Positions 47,699 through 57,116 of a stretch of 64,000 bases of DNA are shown here, one piece after another. Location: NCBI GenBank assembly GCA_963737075.1, contig CAVTRI010000001.1, positions 2,232,001 through 2,296,000 of the forward strand. Direction: 5' to 3'. The notes beneath the pieces are model-generated. The model was not told where the DNA came from. It saw nothing but the letters and a program-made list of their open reading frames with translations, and made no database searches. Source of the DNA: CAVTRI01 sp963737075 (GTDB taxonomy: Bacteria > Actinomycetota > Acidimicrobiia > Acidimicrobiales > Palsa-688). Each line of letters opens with the position of its first letter. Position 1 is the first letter of the stretch. The position numbers and the translations under genes are program-made.

Positions 47699-49452
47699 AT
47701 CTGCTCGTCCGCGGAGGGCTCATCGTCGACGGGTCCGGCCGACCTGGATTCTACGGTGACGTCGGCGTGCGGAACCGCCGGATCGTGGCCGTGGGCGACG
47801 TCGACGAGACACCCCATCGGGTCGTCGAGGCTGAAGGTCGTGTGGTATGCCCGGGCTTCATCGATGTCCACACCCATTACGACGCCCAGCTCTTCTGGGA
47901 CCCGACCGCTTCGCCGTCGGCGCTCCACGGTGTCACCGCCGTGATCGGCGGGAACTGCGGTATCTCTTTGGCGCCGCTTCGTCCCGAAGACGACTTCTTG
48001 CTTCGGCTTCTCTCACGGGTGGAGGCAATTCCGCTCGGCTCCCTCACGGCCGGGGTGTCGCTGTCATGGTCATCGTTCAGGGAATTCCTCGATGTCATCG
48101 AATCCATGACGAAGGCGGTCAACGTCGGCTTCCTTGCCGGTCACTCTTCGATCCGAAGGTTCGTGATGGGCGAGGAGGGGTCGACGGGAGGAGCCTCACG
48201 CGGGCAGCTGGAGTCCATGTGCCAGGTCCTCGACGAGGCGCTCGCGGCAGGAGCACTGGGATTCTCCAGCTCCACCGCCTCGACCCAGTTCGACGGGGAC
48301 GGCCGCCCGACGCCGCCGACCTTTGCCTCCCCGCACGAGCTCGTCGCCCTCGCCTCGGTCTGCCGGGGGCATCCTGGCACGAGCGTGGAGTTCATACCGG
48401 CGTCCTCCGCCTGGGGTTTCGACGACTCGGGCGATGACCTTCGCCTCATGGCGGAGATGTCAACCGGAGCGGAGCGGCATCTCAACTGGAACACCGTGCT
48501 GTTCCGATATCCGGGGATCCCGGACATCCACGACCGGCAGCTGAGGTCTGCCGACGTGGGCGCGGAACAAGGTGGCGCCGTCGTTCCGATGGTTATTCCC
48601 CACAACTTCCGCGTCCGGACGGACTTCGTGGATAGCGACGTGGGGTTCCGGACGGTGCCGGCGTTCGGCCCTCTCTTCGATCTGCCGATTGCGGAGCGGC
48701 TTTCGGCCCTCCGCTCCGACCAGGTCCGTAGGGATCTCGCCGCCAGCCTGGAGGCCGCCGGCGCAGGGCCGAATGCCATGTTCCGGGCGTCGCTCGACGA
48801 ACACCTGATCAGCGATGTCGGTCAACCCCGCCTGAAGCACCTCGTCGGTACGCCCGTCCGCGAGGTGGCCGCCCGCCGGGGCTCTGACGTATTGACGACA
48901 ATTCTCGACTTGGCAGTCGAGAGCGAGCTCCAGGTCGGCTTCGTGCGGCACCTGGTGCCGGTAGCGACTGCCGAGGAGCGAGCACTCCGCCGGCGGGTGC
49001 TTCGTGACCCACGCGTCGTCCTCGGGGCATCTGACGGCGGCGCCCACGTACGCGGGGTCATCAACGTCGAGTACAGCACGGCGTCCTTCGCCGAGCTCGT
49101 TCGGAACGACGGCATCTTCAGTTTGGAAGAGCTCGTGCGGGAGTTCACCGACCTACCGGCCCGCTTGTACGGGATTCGTGACCGCGGCCGTCTCCGCCCT
49201 GGATATTGGGCGGACATGGTGATGTTCGACCCAGACCGCGTCGGACCGTCAGTGGTCTCCCTGCGAGGCGACCTACCGGGCGGCGCCGCCCGCCTGTATT
49301 CCACCGGGCTGGGGATCGATGCCGTTTTCGTCAACGGGGAGGAAATCGTCCATTCGGGCGAGCACACGGAGGCCCGCCCCGGCCGGCTCTTACGGTCTGG
49401 TCGTGACACCGCGACCGCGTCCCTCGCCGAGGTCCGAAGTCTGCGCCGCTAA
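47686..49452 (+). CDS. D-aminoacylase-like amidohydrolase
   Basis: The intact 588-residue protein starts MAMLDLLVRGGLIVDGSGRP and has GFIDVHTHYDAQLFWDP near residue 62 (metal ligands), GGNCGISLAP, VLGASDGGAHVRGVINVEYS, YGIRDRGRLRPGYWADMV and NGEEIVHSG near the end. Family members hydrolyse N-acyl-D-amino acids and other amides, often with two metals. Sequence is close to the copy at 58367. A ribosome site GGGAGGATCGG precedes ATG 47686. The gene overlaps the MaoC gene, suggesting coupling. The natural substrate is not predictable. Confidence 0.88.
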   Translation: MAMLDLLVRGGLIVDGSGRPGFYGDVGVRNRRIVAVGDVDETPHRVVEAEGRVVCPGFIDVHTHYDAQLFWDPTASPSALHGVTAVIGGNCGISLAPLRPEDDFLLRLLSRVEAIPLGSLTAGVSLSWSSFREFLDVIESMTKAVNVGFLAGHSSIRRFVMGEEGSTGGASRGQLESMCQVLDEALAAGALGFSSSTASTQFDGDGRPTPPTFASPHELVALASVCRGHPGTSVEFIPASSAWGFDDSGDDLRLMAEMSTGAERHLNWNTVLFRYPGIPDIHDRQLRSADVGAEQGGAVVPMVIPHNFRVRTDFVDSDVGFRTVPAFGPLFDLPIAERLSALRSDQVRRDLAASLEAAGAGPNAMFRASLDEHLISDVGQPRLKHLVGTPVREVAARRGSDVLTTILDLAVESELQVGFVRHLVPVATAEERALRRRVLRDPRVVLGASDGGAHVRGVINVEYSTASFAELVRNDGIFSLEELVREFTDLPARLYGIRDRGRLRPGYWADMVMFDPDRVGPSVVSLRGDLPGGAARLYSTGLGIDAVFVNGEEIVHSGEHTEARPGRLLRSGRDTATASLAEVRSLRR

Positions 49453-49459
49453 ACCTTCG

Positions 49460-50623
49460 TCAACCCGGCGTCGGCGTCACCGGCGCAGACGGGTCGAGGT
49501 GCCAAAACGCACAAGGATTGTCGACCAGGACCTGGTGTCGTTCCGCCTCGGTGCATGGCCCGAAGATCTCGTCGAGCCACTGCGAGGTCTTCGGAAACGA
49601 CGAGACTGAATGGGGAAAATCTGATCCCCACATGATGTGATCCAAGTCGAGAAGGTCCCGCATCCTCATCGAGAGGGGGTCCCGCACGATGCCGAAATGG
49701 AAGTGCTTCCAGACGTATTCACTCGGCTTTCGCGCCAGGTCGACGCCGTACCAGTGGCGGAAAATCTGATACGAGTCATCGATCATGTACAGGGCACCAG
49801 GAATCCAGCTGGCGTTCGTCTCCGCCAGGTAGATCTCAAGTTCCGGGATCCGGTCAAACACTCCGCTGAGGACCATCCGGACCATCGCGACTGCCGGCGG
49901 TGGGATCACCCTTGAGAGCATCGACATCTCGAGATTGAACAACCCGCGCGCCGACTGGATGAGCAGCGGGTTGGCTCGATCACCGATGAAAGCATGAGCC
50001 GTCAGGGGCATTTCGAGGTCGAGAGCAGTGTGCCAGAACTGATCGTCTTCGGGTGATGGCTCCCCGGTACCGTTTGGGAACGTCGATAAGCAGACAGATC
50101 GCATGCCATTTGCCTTCGCCCGCTTCAGCTCGTCGACGGCATCGTCGATTCCCGTGGAGGGGATGACGACGTTGCCGATGAGTCGATCAGGGGCGACACT
50201 GCAATAGTCCTCCACCAGGAAGTCATTGAACGCGTGCACCATCGCCAAATACGCCGTCCGATCCTCGATGTTCTCGATGAAGCGGCTAATGAAGACCGGC
50301 GGAAAGAGCACTTCGGCGTCAATTGCATCCTGGTCCTGCTCTGCGAGTCGTTGCTCGGGGCCTCCCGTTCCAGGGACAGCCGATCCGTCCGGATCCCAGT
50401 AGCTCCCGCCCTTCACCTTGAGCGGCCGGCCGGCGGCAACGTTCTGGCCATTGTGAATCAGAGGACTGCCTTCCACGATCCAGCCCTGGCCCCCCTCCCG
50501 GAGCGCGACCAAACGTGGTGCGCGGTCCCTGAACTCTTCAGGCACGTGCGATACCCAGGGATCCGGAGGTATCTCCAAATGCCCATCACAGGAGATCACC
50601 TGGTATGTACGGTGCATCGGCAT
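49460..50623 (-). CDS. Amidohydrolase family 2 protein
   Basis: The 387-residue protein starts YQVISCDGHLEIPPDPWV, a D-x-H metal motif, and has VFISRFIENIEDRTAYLAMV, the family motif AHAFIGDRANPLL and near the end IMWGSDFPHSVSSFPKTSQW. Proteins like this act as hydrolases or decarboxylases of cyclic acids. It converges on the amidohydrolase gene at 47686 with only seven bases between stops. It shares a divergent gap with the alcohol dehydrogenase gene. It is distinct in sequence from the other family 2 copy at 28956. Confidence 0.86.
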   Translation of the reverse strand: MPMHRTYQVISCDGHLEIPPDPWVSHVPEEFRDRAPRLVALREGGQGWIVEGSPLIHNGQNVAAGRPLKVKGGSYWDPDGSAVPGTGGPEQRLAEQDQDAIDAEVLFPPVFISRFIENIEDRTAYLAMVHAFNDFLVEDYCSVAPDRLIGNVVIPSTGIDDAVDELKRAKANGMRSVCLSTFPNGTGEPSPEDDQFWHTALDLEMPLTAHAFIGDRANPLLIQSARGLFNLEMSMLSRVIPPPAVAMVRMVLSGVFDRIPELEIYLAETNASWIPGALYMIDDSYQIFRHWYGVDLARKPSEYVWKHFHFGIVRDPLSMRMRDLLDLDHIMWGSDFPHSVSSFPKTSQWLDEIFGPCTEAERHQVLVDNPCAFWHLDPSAPVTPTPG

Positions 50624-50721
50624 ACCTGCCCTCCCTCTCCTCGGCGGCCCATGAGTATAGTCAGAGCAATCCTTGAGCGGTCATGGAGCGCCGCTGCCGA
50701 TCACGTTAAGGGGGAGGGACG

Positions 50722-51843
50722 TTGAAGACGAAGGCCGCAGTCCTTTTTGCACAGCCTGGCCAATGGGAGGTTCACGAGGTCGACGTGGACGAGCCTCGCC
50801 AACACGAGGTTCTCGTCGAGTTTGCCGCGTGCGGATTGTGCCACTCAGATGATCACGTAGCCACAGGCGACATGACCGTGGGCCACCTGCCCTATTGCGG
50901 TGGTCACGAAGGTGCCGGGATCGTCGTCGAGGTAGGACCCGGTGTCCATGACCTCGCCGTCGGCGACCACATCGTGACATCCTTCGTCCCCGGGTGCGGC
51001 CGGTGCCGCTGGTGCGCCAGTGGCATGCAGAACCTGTGCGACACCGGTGCGCTGATGATGACGGGCACCCAGCTGGATGGCACCTTTCGGATGCACCTGG
51101 GCGAGACCGACGTCGCCCAGGGAGCGTTTCTGGGCGCGTTCTCTCACCACGCTGTCCTCCCCGAGTGGTCCTGCGTCAAGATCCAGACCGATATCCCGCT
51201 ACTCACCGCCGCCTTGGTCGGTTGCGGCGTGCCCACGGGCTGGGGCTCCGCGGTCAACGGCGCCCAGGTGGCCCCGGGCGATGTGGTGATCGTGATGGGC
51301 GTCGGAGGCATCGGGATCAATGCGGTGCAAGGGAGCGCGCACGCCGGAGCGAGCCACGTGATCGCCGTCGACCCGGTGGAACTCAAACGCGAGACGGCCT
51401 TGAAAATGGGGGCTACCGCTGCTTTTGCCTCGATCGACGAAGCCGCTGAGGAAGCTCGAGCGCTTACCAACGGCCAGGGCGCAGACGCCGCGATCGTCAC
51501 CATTGGCGTCGTCACGAGCGAGCACCTCGGCCAAGGTTTCGCAGCCATCCGCAAGGGCGGGACGCTGGTGGTCACCGGGCTGGGCAAGATGACCGAGATC
51601 GGGGTGCCGGTCCCCCTCTTCGAGCTCACCATGTACCAGAAGCGGATTCAGGGCGTCCTGTACGGGATGATGTCCCCGTCCAAGGACATTCCGCGGCTGC
51701 TCGGGCTCTATCAGACCGGTCAGCTCAAGCTCGACGAGCTCATTACCCGGACCTACACGCTGGAAGAGATCAATGCCGGCTACGCGGACATGCACGCCGG
51801 CGACGTTGTCCGCGGCGTACTCGACTTCACGAAGGCCGGCTAG
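50722..51843 (+). CDS. NDMA-dependent (mycofactocin-type) zinc alcohol dehydrogenase
   Basis: The 373-residue protein starts at TTG 50722 behind GGGGGAGGG. It has the catalytic zinc motif ACGLCHSDDH, GHEGAGIVVEVGPGV, the structural-zinc Cys set in CGRCRWCASGMQNLC (C-x2-C-x2-C-x7-C), and VIVMGVGGIGINAVQG for NAD. This layout is that of actinobacterial alcohol dehydrogenases of the Rxyl_3153 family, which hold NAD tightly and need an artificial acceptor such as NDMA or mycofactocin. It supports the mycofactocin reading of the SDR genes. Confidence 0.88.
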   Translation: MKTKAAVLFAQPGQWEVHEVDVDEPRQHEVLVEFAACGLCHSDDHVATGDMTVGHLPYCGGHEGAGIVVEVGPGVHDLAVGDHIVTSFVPGCGRCRWCASGMQNLCDTGALMMTGTQLDGTFRMHLGETDVAQGAFLGAFSHHAVLPEWSCVKIQTDIPLLTAALVGCGVPTGWGSAVNGAQVAPGDVVIVMGVGGIGINAVQGSAHAGASHVIAVDPVELKRETALKMGATAAFASIDEAAEEARALTNGQGADAAIVTIGVVTSEHLGQGFAAIRKGGTLVVTGLGKMTEIGVPVPLFELTMYQKRIQGVLYGMMSPSKDIPRLLGLYQTGQLKLDELITRTYTLEEINAGYADMHAGDVVRGVLDFTKAG

Positions 51844-51891
51844 CAGCTTCCAGTTCCCCGGGCTTTGCCGCGAAGTTTTCCGCCCTAGGCC

Positions 51892-51921
51892 TTGACACAG
51901 CGAACGTCTGTTTGCTAGTCT
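51892..51921 (+). promoter_or_regulatory. SigA-type promoter carrying an SOS (LexA) box
   Basis: TTGACA (51892-51897) and TAGTCT (51916-51921) are spaced by 18 bases. Within the spacer, CGAACGTCTGTTTG (51901-51914) fits the Gram-positive SOS box CGAACRNRYGTTYG at 13 of 14 positions. LexA bound there would cover the promoter of the HNH gene, whose start lies 66 bases downstream of the -10 box. In mycobacteria, genes of the same 13E12 family are known LexA targets, which strengthens the reading. Confidence 0.75.
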
Positions 51922-51987
51922 GACAGTAACGCCTCGTGGCCGGGCTGGATGGCCTCCTCGCAACGAACTGACGTGGGAGGAGGTGGC

Positions 51988-53130
51988 ATGCCCGACGGGG
52001 TGCTGGCTGCTACAGCGGCCGAGCTTCGAGAGATACTGGCGGGCTTCGAGCCTCGGCGGCTGTCGGGGGCTGAATGTGCCGTGATCGTCGAGGCCCTGGC
52101 TGCTACGGAGAAGGCGTGTGCGGCCGCCCGCACGGCGGCCGCCGCCTGGGCCATCCAGGAAGGAGCCCACAAGCAGCGGGGCTTCGCGGACGGTGTCGCC
52201 TGGCTGGCCCGCCACACCGGCACCACCAGCGGGGCGGCCCGCCAGGCGCTGGAAACCATGGCTGCGGTGGATGCCTGCCCCCAGGTCCATCAGCGGCTGG
52301 TGGCCGGCGCGCTGTCGCTGGCCCAGGCGGCCGAGATCGTCCACACCGAGGCCGACGTCCCCGGCGCCGCCGCTGAACTGGTCGAGATGGCCACAACCTC
52401 GGGGCTGACGGCGCTGCGGGACCGGGCCCGAGACCGGCGCCTGGCCGCCGAGGACCCCGCCGACCTCCACGACCGCCAGCATCGGTCCCGCCGGTTCCGG
52501 CACTGGCGGGACCGGCAGGGCATGATCTGCTTCGCCGGCGCCCTCGCCCCCGACGTCGGGGTGCCGGCCGCCAACCGCATCGAGATCGAGACCGACCGCA
52601 TCCGGCGGCAAGCCCGCGGCGACGGCGCGAGCGAACCACGCGAGGCGCACGCCGCCGACGCCGTCGCCCACATGCTCGCCGGTAACGGCCGCGGCCGATC
52701 CCGGCGGGCGGACATGGTCGTTGTCTGCGACCTCAACGCCTTCCGCCGCCGCCACACCCATCCCGGCGAGGTCTGCCACATCATCGGCGGTGGCCCCCTC
52801 CCCGTCGACATCGCCCGCCACATCTCCGAGGACGCCTTCTTGAAGGTCGCCTTCCACGACAGCGTCGACGTCTTGCGGGTGACCCATCTCGGCCGGCACA
52901 TCCCAGCCGAGCTGCGCACCGCCTTGGAGCTGGGCAAGCCCCCCACCTTCGAGGGAGCGGCCTGCGCCGACTGCGGACGGCGCCACGGGCTGCAATGGGA
53001 CCACGTCGACCCCGTCAGCAACCAAGGCCCCACCGCCTACCACAACCTGCAAGCCCGATGCTGGAGCGACCACCACGAAAAAACCGAACACGACCGGCAA
53101 GCCGGCCTGCTCGGACCCCGCGCGCCATGA
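51988..53130 (+). CDS. DUF222/13E12-repeat family HNH endonuclease-like protein
   Basis: From ATG 51988 (ribosome site GGAGGAGG) the product has 380 residues. The DUF222 region covers about residues 15-290 (TGTTSGAARQALETMAAVDA, LSLAQAAEIVHTEADVPGAA). The C-terminus is an HNH domain with zinc Cys: CADCGRRHGLQWDHVDPV, then TAYHNLQARCWSDHHEKTEH. Such proteins occur in many copies in actinobacterial genomes and are probably DNA endonucleases or selfish elements. It sits alone with its own SOS-type promoter among metabolic genes and converges on the ABM gene. Confidence 0.9.
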   Translation: MPDGVLAATAAELREILAGFEPRRLSGAECAVIVEALAATEKACAAARTAAAAWAIQEGAHKQRGFADGVAWLARHTGTTSGAARQALETMAAVDACPQVHQRLVAGALSLAQAAEIVHTEADVPGAAAELVEMATTSGLTALRDRARDRRLAAEDPADLHDRQHRSRRFRHWRDRQGMICFAGALAPDVGVPAANRIEIETDRIRRQARGDGASEPREAHAADAVAHMLAGNGRGRSRRADMVVVCDLNAFRRRHTHPGEVCHIIGGGPLPVDIARHISEDAFLKVAFHDSVDVLRVTHLGRHIPAELRTALELGKPPTFEGAACADCGRRHGLQWDHVDPVSNQGPTAYHNLQARCWSDHHEKTEHDRQAGLLGPRAP

Positions 53131-53147
53131 GTGCGGTACCCGACCCG

Positions 53148-53513
53148 CTACGAATGATCGAAACCGTCGACCGGTGCGTGGACGACCGCGCCGATGGGCG
53201 TGAGGGCGTCGACGAGGGCCTGGCTGGCGGGTCCGAGGACGGTGAAGCGCGATGGTGTTACCAGGTTCAAGAGCCGGGTGGCAAACTTCTCGCCGAAGAT
53301 TCCCATATGGACCATGGCGGCGTCGGAATCCGCGTACCGCTCGAAGATGCAGACGCGTTCACGATCAGAGTTTTCGAAAATCTGATACGCCCGCGCGCCC
53401 TGCTCCTCGCGCGTGGACGCCACCATTTCCGGAATCAGCGCGTCCCACTCGGCGCGGCGCCCCGGCTTGAGCTCCACCTCGAACAGCATCGCAATCTCGT
53501 TCCCAGTTGCCAA
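53148..53513 (-). CDS. Antibiotic biosynthesis monooxygenase (ABM) domain protein
   Basis: The 121-residue protein from TTG 53513 (ribosome site GGGAGGGAGG) has the dimeric ferredoxin-like barrel: MLFEVELKPGRRAEWDALIP, REEQGARAYQIFENSDRERV and a conserved FERYADSDAAMVHMGIFGEK. ABM-fold proteins oxidise quinols or act in heme or aldehyde chemistry without a cofactor. It lies 39 bases after the luciferase-like oxidoreductase stop start region and is likely in the same leftward unit. Confidence 0.82.
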   Translation of the reverse strand: MATGNEIAMLFEVELKPGRRAEWDALIPEMVASTREEQGARAYQIFENSDRERVCIFERYADSDAAMVHMGIFGEKFATRLLNLVTPSRFTVLGPASQALVDALTPIGAVVHAPVDGFDHS

Positions 53514-53552
53514 CGTGTCCTCCCTCCCTCGGTCGGCCGCGGGTCGGCCATG

Positions 53553-54473
53553 CTACGCGTTGACCGCCAACGCTGGGCGGACGTCAGCTGCGAAACGCTC
53601 GAGCTGCGTTACGTCCGTCGAGGCGAACCGCAAGGTGACGTGCTCCACGCCCGCCGCCGCCAGCTTTCGGAAGTCGTCGGCCACCTGCTCCGGCGTGCCC
53701 ACGAACCATGGCCGGTTGCCCTCCGCCACCAGAGGCGCCGGGGCGTAGGAGAACTCGGTCCCGACCGGGGCGCGCGGTCGGGGCGGGGGCCAGTCTTCAG
53801 GATCTTTGTCCAGCACCTGAGTCGCGCCACAGCTGTAGGAGAAGGTGAATGGCCCGCCTAAGCCCGCCTCCAACCGCACGCGCCGGATTTGGTCGCGAGC
53901 AGCCGCGTACGCGGCCGGCGGCATCCACAGCGGATGCCAGCCGTCCCCGAAGATCGCTGCCCGCCTCTGGGCTCGACCGCTGTTGCCGCCGACCCACACC
54001 GGGACGGAATCGTTGGGCATCATCGAGAAGCCCGGCGGCGGGTCCCGCAGCACCCGCAGGAACTCCTCCGTGACCTCCGCCCGCCGAGCATACGGCCCGG
54101 CGCCAAGCACATCGAACTCCCCGCGCAGGTACCCGATGCCGACGCCAAGGATGAACCGGCCGGGCTCGAGTTGCTCCCACGTGCCCATGATCGCGGCCAC
54201 CTGGAGTGGGTGCCGGTAGGGTGCGACCAGCACGTCAACCCCGAACCGAAGCTTCTTGGTGCGGCCCAGTCCCCAACCGCACGCGGCGAGAGGCTCGAAG
54301 AACGGAGGCTCGAGCAGGAACTCCCGGCCGTAGTCCGGGACGGCGATGTGATCGGGCCACCAGACCGATTCGAACCCGAGCTCCTCTCCGGCGTCGAGCA
54401 GAGCGCGGACTTCGCCCTTGTCCGTCCACGGCCCGTAGGCGGGGACCGCGAACCCAAAGCACAGCTCGCCCAT
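53553..54473 (-). CDS. LLM-class (probable F420-dependent) oxidoreductase
   Basis: From ATG 54473 the product has 306 residues and starts MGELCFGFAVPAYGPWTDKG. Luciferase-like motifs: LGFESVWWPDHIAVPDYG, VLVAPYRHPLQVAAIMGTWE, GRFILGVGIGYLRGEFDVLG and PVWVGGNSGRAQRRAAIFGD near residue 190. The Gly-rich phosphate site and lack of other domains suggest F420H2 or FMNH2 use; in actinobacteria F420 is the likelier cofactor. Frame upstream of 54473 overlaps the divergent P450 promoter region. Confidence 0.85.
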   Translation of the reverse strand: MGELCFGFAVPAYGPWTDKGEVRALLDAGEELGFESVWWPDHIAVPDYGREFLLEPPFFEPLAACGWGLGRTKKLRFGVDVLVAPYRHPLQVAAIMGTWEQLEPGRFILGVGIGYLRGEFDVLGAGPYARRAEVTEEFLRVLRDPPPGFSMMPNDSVPVWVGGNSGRAQRRAAIFGDGWHPLWMPPAAYAAARDQIRRVRLEAGLGGPFTFSYSCGATQVLDKDPEDWPPPRPRAPVGTEFSYAPAPLVAEGNRPWFVGTPEQVADDFRKLAAAGVEHVTLRFASTDVTQLERFAADVRPALAVNA

Positions 54474-54524
54474 TTCCTGAACTCTATAATATTGAAACCG
54501 CAAGGCGCTTGAGGGGAGGCCGAC

Positions 54525-55724
54525 GTGAACGACGACGCCGAGCGGGTCGAGCGGTTCGTGGACACATTCGACCACTGGGATGCCGAGCTAGCCGCCGACC
54601 CGCATGCCGTGTACAGCAAGCTGCGGCAGGAGTGCCCCGTCGTGCACAGCGATCGGTACGGGGGATTCTGGGTGCTGTCCCGTTACGATGACATCGACGC
54701 CGCGGCCCGCAACCACGGTGTGTTTTCCTCGACATCGATCTCTATTCCACTCGAGATCGGCCTCGGAGGACTCCCCCTGCCGCCGCTCGACCAGGACCCC
54801 CCGGCCCACACGCGGTTCCGCCAACCGCTGCTGCCGTTCTTCTCGCCGCAGCGGACCGCGAAGCTCGAGCCGTACACACGGCAGGTGGCGGCGAGCCTCG
54901 TCGAGGCCATGGCGAGAGACGGCACGGCCGACGCCGCGGAGCGGTTCGCCAAACCCCTGTCCATCGCCGTGTCGGCCCAGATCCTCGGGGTGGCCCAGGA
55001 AGATCACGCACGCTTCAGCCGGTGGATCGCCGGCATCGTCGAGGGTGGAGCCACCGGACCGGAAGCCGCCGCCGAGGCCGGCGCCGAAATCTACGCGTAC
55101 TTCGTCGACCTTCTCGAAGCTCGCCGGCACGACCCCCGCGACGACCTGCTGACGTTCCTCCTCCAGACGCAGGTCGACGGCGAGCCAACCACCGACGAAG
55201 AACGCCTGGGCTGCTCCATCATGCTGCTCATCGCCAGCATCGATACGACTTGGGCGACCTTGAGCTCCAGCCTGTGGTACTTGGCCCAGGACCCCGAGGG
55301 GCGCCGTCGCATCGCATCCGACGACGACAGCATGGTTCCCGCGATCGAGGAGCTGCTGCGGGTCTTCGCCCCGGTGTCCGTAGCCCGCATCACCCTGGTC
55401 GACACGGCGGTCAACGGCCAGCCCATCGCCGCCCGTCAGCCGGTGCTGCTTCCTTTCCCTTCGGCCAACCGGGACGGCGAAGCCTTCGAGGATCCGGACC
55501 GGGTGATCCTCGACCGCGCTCCCAACCGGCATCTGGCGTTCGGCTCCGGCATCCACCGCTGCCTTGGTGCTCACCTGGCCCGGATGGAGCTGCGGGTGGC
55601 CCTGCAGGAGCTCCTGACCCTCAGCCCCGAGTTCCGACTCGCCGACCCGGACGGGATCGTCTGGCGAGCGGGTCCGATCCGGGCGCCGAAACGGCTCGAC
55701 CTCGTCTTCGAGTCCGTCGCATGA
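54525..55724 (+). CDS. Cytochrome P450
   Basis: The 399-residue P450 has LIASIDTTWATL for the I-helix, EELLRVF for ExxR and FGSGIHRCLGAHLARME for heme binding. GTG 54525 is preceded by GAGGGGAGG. A TATAAT at 54485-54490 lies in the 51-base divergent gap to the luciferase-like gene, but no good -35 box is seen. Its stop overlaps the amidohydrolase start (ATGA), linking oxidation with hydrolysis. Confidence 0.92.
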   Translation: MNDDAERVERFVDTFDHWDAELAADPHAVYSKLRQECPVVHSDRYGGFWVLSRYDDIDAAARNHGVFSSTSISIPLEIGLGGLPLPPLDQDPPAHTRFRQPLLPFFSPQRTAKLEPYTRQVAASLVEAMARDGTADAAERFAKPLSIAVSAQILGVAQEDHARFSRWIAGIVEGGATGPEAAAEAGAEIYAYFVDLLEARRHDPRDDLLTFLLQTQVDGEPTTDEERLGCSIMLLIASIDTTWATLSSSLWYLAQDPEGRRRIASDDDSMVPAIEELLRVFAPVSVARITLVDTAVNGQPIAARQPVLLPFPSANRDGEAFEDPDRVILDRAPNRHLAFGSGIHRCLGAHLARMELRVALQELLTLSPEFRLADPDGIVWRAGPIRAPKRLDLVFESVA

Positions 55725-57110
55725 GCAGGCGCGGACCCTATCCGAGCCTGATCGCTGGTCGGGCCACCGACGAGTACGCGCCGATACCGCCCGGTCCAGC
55801 CGAACTTCGGGCCCGGGCGGACATCGACGACGCCATCGGCCGCATGTCCAGCCGCGAGGCGCTGAACGTGCGGGCCTACGTCTCCGGCCGGACAGCCACC
55901 GCGACCGTCCTCCGCCGTCTCGATGTCGAAGCGGGGGGAGGGTTCTTCGCCATCGCCGACGACGCCGAGCAGAGCGACGCCGCGGCGGCCGAGGTCTTTG
56001 ACCGCGGTTCGCAGCCGTATGTCATCGACGTGCAGACCCATCTGGTCAACCCGAAACGCTGGGATGGCGGCAGCGCCGACGCCCTCGCCGGCTTTCTCGC
56101 CATGGTGGACGGGCCTCGCTGGGCGGGCGGCGTCGACCCGACCGTGTTGTCGGCCGCCAAATGGGCGACTCACGTGTTCGGGGAGAGCGAGACCAACGTG
56201 GCTCTGCTGACCTCGCTCCCCGGGCGCAGCCACGAGAACGTGCTCACCAACGAAGAGATCGCATCCTGCCGTGAGCTGGTGGACCGTTATGCCGGCACCG
56301 GTCGGGTGCTCACCCACACCATCGTGCACCCGAATCTCGGTCCGGCTGAGGTGGAGCGGGTGCCCGAGTGGTCGGAGACGCTGCGCCCGGCGGGCTGGAA
56401 GCTGTACACGCTCTGGGATCCCCCGGAGCGCATCGAGCCGGGTGGCATTGGTAGCGGGTGGTTTCTCGACGACGAAGACATCGGGATCCCGTTTCTCGAA
56501 GCTGTGCGCCGGCACGGACCCAGCATCGTGTGCGCCCACAAAGGCATCGGGGGCCCGGTTCCCGGCGCTTCGCCAGCCGGGTCATCTCCCCGCGACATCG
56601 GACCCGTCGCGCTGCGCTACCCGGATTCTCACATTCGTGGTCTATCACTCCGGCTACGAGGTCGACCCCGACGGGGAGGAGGGCCCCTACCGAGAGGGAG
56701 ACGGAGGCGTCAACCGCCTGGTGACCAGCCTGGCCGAGTGCGACGTCGGGGCGGGGTCAAACGTCTACGCCGAACTGGGCACCACCTGGTACCTCGCCCT
56801 CCGGCGGCCACGAGAGGCGGCGCACGTCCTGGGCAAGCTGCTCCGCGCGGTCGGCGAGGATCGGATCCTCTGGGGCACCGACAGCATCTGGTACGGCTCG
56901 CCCCAGCCGCTGATCGACGCCCTTTGGGCCTTTCAGATTCCGGTCAGCATGCAGGAGGAGTTCGGCTATCCCGCCCTGACCGACGAGATCAAGCACAAGA
57001 TCCTGTGGCGCAACGCCGCCCACCTGTACGGTGTCGCCGAGCAGGACCTGCGCATCTCCCCGATCGACCCCGAAGCGTTGCAACGCCTGCGGTCCGCCTT
57101 GGAGCCATAA
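55721..57110 (+). CDS. Amidohydrolase family protein with single-base frameshift
   Basis: ATG 55721 overlaps the P450 stop. The first frame carries YVIDVQTHLVNPKRWDGGSA, a metal-type motif, and runs through SIVCAHKGIGGPVPG to YPDSH; then homology continues in the next frame from FVVYHSGYEVDPDGEEGPYR to the stop at 57110 (DRILWGTDSIWYGSPQP). One extra base in CACATTCGTGG at about 56630-56635 explains the switch. The uncut protein would have about 462 residues. Its N-terminal 100 residues precede the barrel. Sequencing error or recent decay are both possible. Confidence 0.78.
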
Positions 57111-57116
57111 ACAGCG

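Noticed and set aside
54480..54495. TATAAT at 54485 as a full promoter for the P450 at 54525
   Set aside because: No acceptable -35 box at 16-19 bases on either strand, so only mentioned with the gene.
55022..55720. Plus-strand open frame extending upstream of the amidohydrolase start
   Set aside because: Out-of-frame reading of the P450 gene; Arg/Pro-rich translation. The real start is ATG 55721.
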